From the NCBI RefSeq assembly GCF_013377015.1, contig NZ_JACABA010000004.1, forward strand, positions 200,336-264,335: a DNA stretch of 64,000 nt. Direction: 5' to 3'. A program made the translations under genes and the position numbers. The notes under the pieces are model-generated. The model worked only from the letters and a program-made list of their open reading frames with translations. It did not search any database and was not told where the DNA came from. Shown piece after piece: positions 58,417-64,000 of this stretch. Every line of letters begins with the position of its first letter. Positions within the stretch are counted from its first letter, which is position 1. This stretch comes from Rhodopseudomonas sp. Its GTDB lineage: Bacteria; Pseudomonadota; Alphaproteobacteria; Rhizobiales; Xanthobacteraceae.

Positions 58417-61107
58417 ATGGCTGGCAAGTTTCGGCAAGCAGGCGGCATAGCAGCGACAGCGATAGTGGGAGCGGCGTGGCTGGCAGGTCTCGGTGCGCAG
58501 CGCGCTGCCGCGGCCGCAGCGACCGACTTCGCGCCGTCGGGCTATATCGAATTGCTCGAGCCGGAAACCATGTGGGAGCTGCTGATTGGCGGTTTTGTCG
58601 TCGCGTCGTTCCTCGCCGCCGTCGCGCTGTGGACGATGTCGACCTTGCGCCGGCAGAGGCGATCGCATCATCGCAAGAACCTGTTGGTCAATTCCGTCCT
58701 GAACAATCTCAAGCAGGGGGTGGTGATCGTCGATGCCCGGAACAAGGTGGCGTTCTGCAACGACCGCTTTCTGGAGATTTATGGCCTGACCCGCAGCGAT
58801 GTTCCGCGCGGCATGACCGGCTTGGAATTGCTCGACCTGCGCCGTGCGCGCGGCACGCTGGATCTCAGCACGGAGGATTTCTACAAGAATGCCAGCTCCG
58901 CTCAGGGCCATATCGCCGAACTGCCCGACGGACGATCGGTGCTGGTGAGATTCTCGCAGTTGCCGAACGGCAGTTCGGTGGCAACTCACGATGATTGCAC
59001 GGAGCAGCGCGTGCTGTCCCAGCAATTGGCCAGGACCAAGCAATTTCTGGAATCGGTAGTCGACAATATCCCGGTCTGCGTCGCCGCCAAGAACCTCGAG
59101 GACGGCCGCTACATCCTCGTCAACCGCGCGTTCGAAGCCTTCATGCAACTAGGTCGCGACCAGATTCTCGACAAACGTCCCGAAGAAATTTTCTCTCCGC
59201 AATCGGCGGCGGCGATCAGGGAAGCCGACCAGCAGGCGCTGGCCGCGTCGGAACGCCCGCTGCAGATTGAAATGCTGATCGAGCGCGACGAGCGCATATG
59301 CATGCTGGCGACCAACCGCGTGGTCGCCCGCGACGACAAGAACCAGCCCGAATATCTGATCGCCTTGTTCGAGGATGTCACCGAACGCCGGGCGATGTCC
59401 AAGGAGTTCGCGAAGACCAAGAAATTCCTCGAACTCGTGGTCGACAATGTACCGGTGTCGCTCACGGTGCAGGACGCCGGCGACGGACGCTATTTGCTCG
59501 CTAACCGTGGTGCTGAAACCATCCTCAACCGCCGCCGCGAGGATGCCATCGGGCTGACCTGCAGCGACATCTTCAACGCCAAGGAAGCCAAGCTGATCGC
59601 CGATCGCGACGCGATCGCGATTGGAAAGAAGCAATTGCTCACCGAAGAGCACCCGATCAGCACCAAAGACGGATTGCGGCTGTTCCTGACCCGGCGCATG
59701 ACCGTGCTGGACGACATGGGCGAGCCGCAATATCTGATCAAGACCCATGAAGACGTCACCGATCGCCGCCAGACCGAATCCCGGATGGCGCATATGGCCT
59801 ATCACGACGGCCTGACCGACTTGCCGAACCGCCCCGCCTTCATCCAGGCGCTGTCGCAGATGATCGAGGCCAGCAGGACCGGCAAAGACGAGTTCGCGGT
59901 GCTGTCGGTCGATCTCGACGGCCTCAAGGAGATCAACGACGTGTTCGGCCACGCCATCGGCGACAAGCTGCTGATCGAGGTGTCGCGCCGGATCGAGACG
60001 GCGTCCCGCGGCGGCGTGGTGGCGCGGCTGAGCGGCGACGAGTTTGGCCTGATCATCGACGGCCCGCAGCCCGCGGCCGCGAGGGAACTCGCCGAGCAAG
60101 TGGCCAAGGCGCTGGCGACCGGTTTCGTGATCGACGGAAAATCGGTGCGGATCGGCGTCACCACCGGCATTTCGGTGTTCCCGAGCAACGGCATCGACGC
60201 GGCGTCGCTGCTCGCCAATGCCGGCGCGGCGCTGTTCCGCGCCAAGGCGAAATCGCGCGGTTCGGTGAGCGTGTTCGAGCCGGAGATGGATCTGCAGATC
60301 CGCGACCGGCGGGTGCTGCATCAGGATCTGTCCGGCGCGATCCGCAATGGCGAACTCTCGCTGCACTATCAGCCCCAGGCGAGCAGCCGCACCCGGATCG
60401 GCAATGGGGATATTATCGGCTTCGAAGCGTTGGCCCGCTGGCACCATCCGGTGCGCGGCCTGGTCCCTCCTGGCGAATTCATTCCGCTGGCGGAAGAGAG
60501 CGGCTTGATCGTCGAAATGGGCGAATGGATCCTGCGCGAGGCGTGCCGCGAGGCCGCATCTTGGCCGAAGCCGTTGCAGATCGCGGTCAACCTGTCGCCG
60601 GCGCAATTCCTCAACACCGATCTGGTCGGCTACGTGCACACGATCCTGCTCGAAACCGGGCTGAAGCCGGGCCGGCTGGAGCTGGAAATTACCGAGGGCG
60701 TGCTGATCGAGGATTTCGACCGCGGACTTGCTTTGCTGCGGCGGCTGACGGCGCTGGGCGTCCGGGTCTCGATGGACGATTTCGGCAGCGGCTACTCCTC
60801 GCTGACCTATCTGCAGGCGTTCCCGTTCGACAAGATCAAGATCGATCGCGCCTTCATCATGAACCTTGGCCGCAATCCGCAGTCTGCGGCGATCGTCCGC
60901 GCGGTGATCAACCTCGGTCATGGTCTCGGCGTCTCGATCGTCGCCGAAGGCGTCGAGACCCAGGAGCAGCTCGACTTCCTGGTCGCCGAGGAATGCGACG
61001 CGGTGCAGGGCTACTTCATCGGCAGGCCCGCTCCGATCCAGCAATATGCCGCGCTGGTCGGCGCCGCCGCGCCGGATGTCATGGAGTCCGAGCGCAGGAC
61101 CGGCTGA
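58417..61107 (+). CDS. PAS-GGDEF-EAL bifunctional c-di-GMP protein
   Basis: An 896-residue membrane protein. Two hydrophobic segments lie near residues 8-30 and 56-74, then three PAS-like modules (about 85-200, 205-320 and 330-445), a GGDEF domain with SGDEF at residues 539-543 (degenerate first Gly, no RxxD I-site) and an EAL domain with E670-A-L, EITEGVLIED and DDFGSGYSSLTYLQAFPFDKIKID. The EAL catalytic residues look complete, so phosphodiesterase activity is expected; the cyclase may be weak or regulatory. It starts at 58417 and is divergent from the LhgO gene. Confidence 0.93.
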   Translation: MAGKFRQAGGIAATAIVGAAWLAGLGAQRAAAAAATDFAPSGYIELLEPETMWELLIGGFVVASFLAAVALWTMSTLRRQRRSHHRKNLLVNSVLNNLKQGVVIVDARNKVAFCNDRFLEIYGLTRSDVPRGMTGLELLDLRRARGTLDLSTEDFYKNASSAQGHIAELPDGRSVLVRFSQLPNGSSVATHDDCTEQRVLSQQLARTKQFLESVVDNIPVCVAAKNLEDGRYILVNRAFEAFMQLGRDQILDKRPEEIFSPQSAAAIREADQQALAASERPLQIEMLIERDERICMLATNRVVARDDKNQPEYLIALFEDVTERRAMSKEFAKTKKFLELVVDNVPVSLTVQDAGDGRYLLANRGAETILNRRREDAIGLTCSDIFNAKEAKLIADRDAIAIGKKQLLTEEHPISTKDGLRLFLTRRMTVLDDMGEPQYLIKTHEDVTDRRQTESRMAHMAYHDGLTDLPNRPAFIQALSQMIEASRTGKDEFAVLSVDLDGLKEINDVFGHAIGDKLLIEVSRRIETASRGGVVARLSGDEFGLIIDGPQPAAARELAEQVAKALATGFVIDGKSVRIGVTTGISVFPSNGIDAASLLANAGAALFRAKAKSRGSVSVFEPEMDLQIRDRRVLHQDLSGAIRNGELSLHYQPQASSRTRIGNGDIIGFEALARWHHPVRGLVPPGEFIPLAEESGLIVEMGEWILREACREAASWPKPLQIAVNLSPAQFLNTDLVGYVHTILLETGLKPGRLELEITEGVLIEDFDRGLALLRRLTALGVRVSMDDFGSGYSSLTYLQAFPFDKIKIDRAFIMNLGRNPQSAAIVRAVINLGHGLGVSIVAEGVETQEQLDFLVAEECDAVQGYFIGRPAPIQQYAALVGAAAPDVMESERRTG

Positions 61108-61213
61108 CGTTCGATCGTTCGGTCGTTCGTCCCGGCGCTGCCGCCGATCAAGCTGGACACGTCCCTGAAGTCCGGCTCTTGTGCGGGTCCGGGACTGTTG
61201 CGGATCGTCGCGC

Positions 61214-62683
61214 ATGGCGGACTATGACGTTGCGATCATCGGCGGCGGGCTGAACGGCACCGCGATCGCGCGCGATGCCGCCGGGCGCGGCCTGCGGGTG
61301 ATCCTGTTCGAACAGGACGACCTCGGCAGCGCCGCCTCGTCGTCGTCGTCCCGGCTGATCCAAGGAGATCTGGCGCGACTGGAGCGTGGAGCGCTGCTGT
61401 CGGTGCGGACTGCATTGGCAGAGCGAAGCACGCTGTTGCGGACCGCGCCGCATCTCACACGGCCGATCCGCGTCGTGATCCCGGCGCATGCCGACGAGCG
61501 TCGGCCGTGGCAGCTGCGCGGCTTGCTGCTGATCCACGATGCGCTGGCGTCCGGCTCGGGATTACCGTCGGCCACGACGCTCGATGTCACCCATCACCCG
61601 GTCGGAGTCGCGCTGCAACGGCCCTTCGGCACCGCCTTCGCCTATTCGGGCTGCGCCATCGACGACTCCCGACTGGTAGTTCTCAACGCGGTCGATGCCG
61701 CCGAACGCGGCGCTGCGATCCGGACCGGGGCGCGCTGCGTTCGCGCCGACCGCGGCGACAGCTGGCGGCTGGCGGTGATCGATCGCGGCCAGCGTCGGGT
61801 GATCACGGCGAGGGCGCTGGTCAACGCCACCGGCGCCTGGACCGGGTCGGTATTCGACACGGTGTTGCGGCTTCCGGCGCCGCCGCTGCGGCTGCTGAAG
61901 GCGACCAGGATCGTGGTCGGGCGGCTGTTCGAGACCGACCATGTCTATCTGCTGCAGAACCATGACGGCCGTCTGATCTATGCGGCGCCCTATGGCCCCG
62001 ACTTCACGCTGGTCGGCTCGGTTGAGCGTGGTTTCGAGGGCGATCCCGCGATCGTGGCGGCGACCGCCAGCGAGATCGCCTATCTGTGCGACGCGGCCAA
62101 CCGGTATTTCCGCGCGCGGATCGAGCCGGCCGATGTCGTGCGCGGCGTGGCGGGCGCCAACGCCGTGGTCGACCGGCGGGCGCGGCGGCCGGTGCGCGAC
62201 GGATTTCTGCAACTGGAGCATCGGACCAACGAAGCGCCATTGCTGACGATATCGGCCGGCGACATCACTACGTCGCGCAAGCGGGCGGAGCAGGCGGTGT
62301 CGCTGCTGACGCCGTTCTATCCGATGTCGCGACGCTGGACTGCGACCGCACCGCTGCCGGGCGGCGACTTCGCCTGGGCGCGGTTCGACGATCAGGTCGA
62401 AAAGGTGCGGGAGAGCTGGGGCTTCCTGGGCGAGGCCGAGGCGCGCCGTCTGGTAGCAGCCTACGGCACACGGGTGGAGCGGGTGCTTGGCACGGCGCAA
62501 AGCCGCGACGAGCTTGGACCGACGTTCGGGCCGGACCTGACCGGCGCCGAGGTCCGCTATCTGATGCGCGATGAATGGGCGCGGTTTCCCGAAGACGTTC
62601 TGTGGCGGCGCTCCAAGCTCGGCCTGACCATGCCGGTGCAGGATCGCGAACGACTTGCGGCGTTCATGGCCGAGGCCGGATGA
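61214..62683 (+). CDS. glpD: Glycerol-3-phosphate dehydrogenase
   Basis: A 489-residue membrane-associated FAD enzyme oxidising glycerol-3-phosphate to dihydroxyacetone phosphate with quinone as acceptor. FAD motif MADYDVAIIGGGLNGTAIARDAAGRGLRVILFEQDDLGSAASSSSSRLIQGDL is typical of GlpD; ALVNATGAWTG, YGPDFTLVGSVER and GDITTSRKRAEQAV follow. ATG 61214 is chosen over a codon 11 residues upstream. It is followed 91 bp later by an ABC ATPase, so the importer may serve glycerol-phosphate or polyols (inference). Confidence 0.93.
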   Translation: MADYDVAIIGGGLNGTAIARDAAGRGLRVILFEQDDLGSAASSSSSRLIQGDLARLERGALLSVRTALAERSTLLRTAPHLTRPIRVVIPAHADERRPWQLRGLLLIHDALASGSGLPSATTLDVTHHPVGVALQRPFGTAFAYSGCAIDDSRLVVLNAVDAAERGAAIRTGARCVRADRGDSWRLAVIDRGQRRVITARALVNATGAWTGSVFDTVLRLPAPPLRLLKATRIVVGRLFETDHVYLLQNHDGRLIYAAPYGPDFTLVGSVERGFEGDPAIVAATASEIAYLCDAANRYFRARIEPADVVRGVAGANAVVDRRARRPVRDGFLQLEHRTNEAPLLTISAGDITTSRKRAEQAVSLLTPFYPMSRRWTATAPLPGGDFAWARFDDQVEKVRESWGFLGEAEARRLVAAYGTRVERVLGTAQSRDELGPTFGPDLTGAEVRYLMRDEWARFPEDVLWRRSKLGLTMPVQDRERLAAFMAEAG

Positions 62684-62774
62684 TTACTGATCTTGATGCC
62701 GCCGTGTGCGGGGCGAGCTTGAGCTGGTCATGATCCGCCGTTAGCGTGCGGTTGGAAGACGAGGTCGACGGTTG

Positions 62775-63944
62775 ATGGCTGAGGATATTGCAAACTCCGG
62801 GACGCTGCCGGACTCCGTCGATACAAGGTTGCCGCCCAAGGATGCGCCATTGTTGCGGATCGACGCGGTCGAGAAGCGCTTCGGCGGATTCGTCGCGGTG
62901 GACGAATTGTCGCTCGAGATCAGGACCGGCGAATTCTTCGCGCTGCTCGGGCCGAGCGGCTGCGGCAAGACCACGCTGCTGCGGATGCTGGCCGGGTTCG
63001 AGAGCCCGGACCGCGGTCGGATCCTGCTCAACGGGCAGGATATCGCGGCCGTGCTGCCGCACCAGCGTCCGGTCAACATGATGTTCCAGAACTACGCGCT
63101 GTTTCCGCATCTTTCGGTGGCAGGCAACATCGCCTTCGGCCTGAAACGCGCCGGCCTGCCGGGCGCCGAGATCGCCGACCGGGTGGCGGAGATGGTGGCG
63201 CTGGTCAAGCTCGAGGGGCTGGAGAAGCGGCGGCCGGATCAACTGTCGGGCGGCCAGCAGCAGCGCGTCGCGCTGGCGCGGGCGCTGGCGCGGCGGCCGC
63301 AATTGCTGCTGCTCGACGAGCCGCTGGCTGCCCTCGACAAGAAATTGCGCGAGAGCACCCAGCTCGAATTGATGGCGCTGCAGCGTCGGCTCGGCACCAC
63401 CTTCGTGATCGTCACCCACGATCAGGAAGAGGCGATGACGATGGCCGACCGGATCGGCGTGATGGAGTCCGGCCGGCTCGAACAGGTGGCGACGCCGCGC
63501 CAGCTTTATGAGGCGCCGGTGTCGCGCTGGGTCGCGGAATTCGTCGGCGACATCAATATTTTCGAGGGCACTGTTGAGGCGCGCGACGGCGGTCGGCTGA
63601 CGATCGCGACCCGTGACGCCGGCGCCATCGTCGCCGCCGCGCCGCGGCAGCCGGGCGAGACGACCAGGATTTGCGTCGCGATCAGGCCGGAGAAGGTCAG
63701 GCTATCGCGCCGCGGTCCGGTGGCCGACGCGGTCGAGATCGGCGCGATCAACCGGCTCGAGGGTGTGGTGACCGACGTCAGCTACCTCGGCGGCCTGACC
63801 GGCTACACGGTCAAGCTTGACGACGGCGCATTGGTGCGGGCGTCGATGGCTAACATCGCACGGCTCGATATCGATTCCTATGCGGCGGGCCAGCGCGTGG
63901 TGGCGTGGTTCTCGCCCGACGATTGCGTGGTGCTTGAGCGATGA
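62775..63944 (+). CDS. ABC transporter ATP-binding protein (PotA/UgpC-like)
   Basis: A 389-residue ATPase of the polyamine/sugar importer class. Walker A GPSGCGKTT, Q-loop FQNYALFPHLS, ABC signature LSGGQQQR, Walker B LLLLDEPLAALD, H-loop VTHDQEEA, then a C-terminal TOBE domain. A Ser/Asp-rich N-terminal extension of about 25 residues precedes the domain. Start ATG at 62775; the preceding TTG codon is an alternative. The next gene begins within 25 bp, implying a larger importer operon continuing outside the window. Substrate is undecided; glpD upstream hints at a glycerol-related solute. Confidence 0.92.
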   Translation: MAEDIANSGTLPDSVDTRLPPKDAPLLRIDAVEKRFGGFVAVDELSLEIRTGEFFALLGPSGCGKTTLLRMLAGFESPDRGRILLNGQDIAAVLPHQRPVNMMFQNYALFPHLSVAGNIAFGLKRAGLPGAEIADRVAEMVALVKLEGLEKRRPDQLSGGQQQRVALARALARRPQLLLLDEPLAALDKKLRESTQLELMALQRRLGTTFVIVTHDQEEAMTMADRIGVMESGRLEQVATPRQLYEAPVSRWVAEFVGDINIFEGTVEARDGGRLTIATRDAGAIVAAAPRQPGETTRICVAIRPEKVRLSRRGPVADAVEIGAINRLEGVVTDVSYLGGLTGYTVKLDDGALVRASMANIARLDIDSYAAGQRVVAWFSPDDCVVLER

Positions 63945-63980
63945 GGGCAAGCCGATGAGTACAAGTCGATGAGTGCCAGA
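63939..63980. repeat. 14-bp tandem repeat, three copies, over the ATPase stop and next start
   Basis: CGATGAGGGCAAGC, CGATGAGTACAAGT and CGATGAGTGCCAGA follow each other exactly. Each contains an ATG; the first overlaps the ATPase stop, the first two are closed by in-frame stops within six codons, and the third opens the downstream frame. Confidence 0.7.
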
Positions 63981-64000
63981 CGCATCTTCACCCGGCCGGC
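63969..64000 (+). CDS. Start of the next gene of the ABC importer operon (partial)
   Basis: An ATG at 63969 opens a frame (MSARRIFTRP) that runs to the window end. By position it is expected to be a permease or binding protein of the importer, but only ten residues are visible. Confidence 0.5.
   Translation, partial: MSARRIFTRP

Noticed and set aside
59149-61215. 688-codon minus-strand open frame opposite the PAS-GGDEF-EAL gene
   Set aside because: Composition is Arg/His/Asp rich as expected for a shadow frame, with no conserved domain.
1-64000. CRISPR arrays, prophage genes or IS elements
   Set aside because: No spaced direct repeats of 25-40 bp, no integrase, phage structural or transposase genes were recognised.

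Overview
The window looks like chromosomal DNA from an alphaproteobacterium of the Bradyrhizobium/Rhodopseudomonas group (Nitrobacteraceae). The evidence is high GC with strong third-position GC bias, a eukaryote-type GlnII with a divergent GstI-like (DUF2735) gene, GapR, DUF1244, DUF2312, DUF465, DUF2934 and DUF1036 proteins, an alphaproteobacterial-type aa3 oxidase subunit IV, split pntAA/pntAB/pntB, a cysteine-free L36, and the palindromic intergenic repeat (gtcatggccgggctngtcc type) common in those genomes. I saw no tRNA, rRNA, CRISPR array, prophage or IS element.

Layout. 1-11.6 kb is a complete assimilatory sulfate locus: cysD-cysNC leftward, and rightward cysG-DUF2849-cysI-DUF934-cysH followed by the sulfate ABC importer sbp-cysT-cysW-cysA. 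11.6-14.7 kb is a glutamine block: glutaminase glsA, a GstI-like small regulator, and sigma54-promoted glnII. 14.8-19.5 kb holds a CAP-domain lipoprotein, a patatin lipase with 3-hydroxybutyrate dehydrogenase, a small protein behind a FixK-like box, and a polysaccharide flippase. 19.9-22.1 kb holds a small membrane protein and a two-gene (PAS + MCP) energy-taxis type receptor. 22.3-24.8 kb is a stress cluster: Hsp20, DUF2934, small proteins and a NarL/FixJ regulator.

24.8-33.7 kb is the most accessory-like part: YbaK-type deacylase, a zinc-sensing (CZB) diguanylate cyclase, a periplasmic ASL/fumarase-superfamily lyase bracketed by two copies of a small gene, an orphan Tat-exported NMT1-like binding protein, a tiny Pro-rich ORF, an FMN reductase, an ATP-grasp ligase and an amidohydrolase. 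34-45 kb is housekeeping and envelope: rpmJ, a TPR protein, a hydrolase, OsmC, pyk-DUF1036, DUF1244, gapR, a DUF882 peptidase, an L,D-transpeptidase and an orphan sigma54 activator. 45-53 kb holds pepF, an AbrB-Doc toxin-antitoxin pair under a large palindromic operator, cytochrome oxidase subunit IV, the transhydrogenase operon, a VOC protein and a cupin. 53-64 kb holds rpsU, purEK, a GGDEF protein, two DUF465 genes, an LhgO-type oxidase, a PAS-GGDEF-EAL protein, glpD and the start of an ABC importer operon.

The best leads for new biology are: the SBP / micro-ORF / FMN-reductase / ATP-grasp cluster; the duplicated small gene bracketing a secreted lyase; the AbrB-Doc operator; and the regulatory architecture of gstI-glnII. 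All annotations come from reading the sequence; no database search was run.
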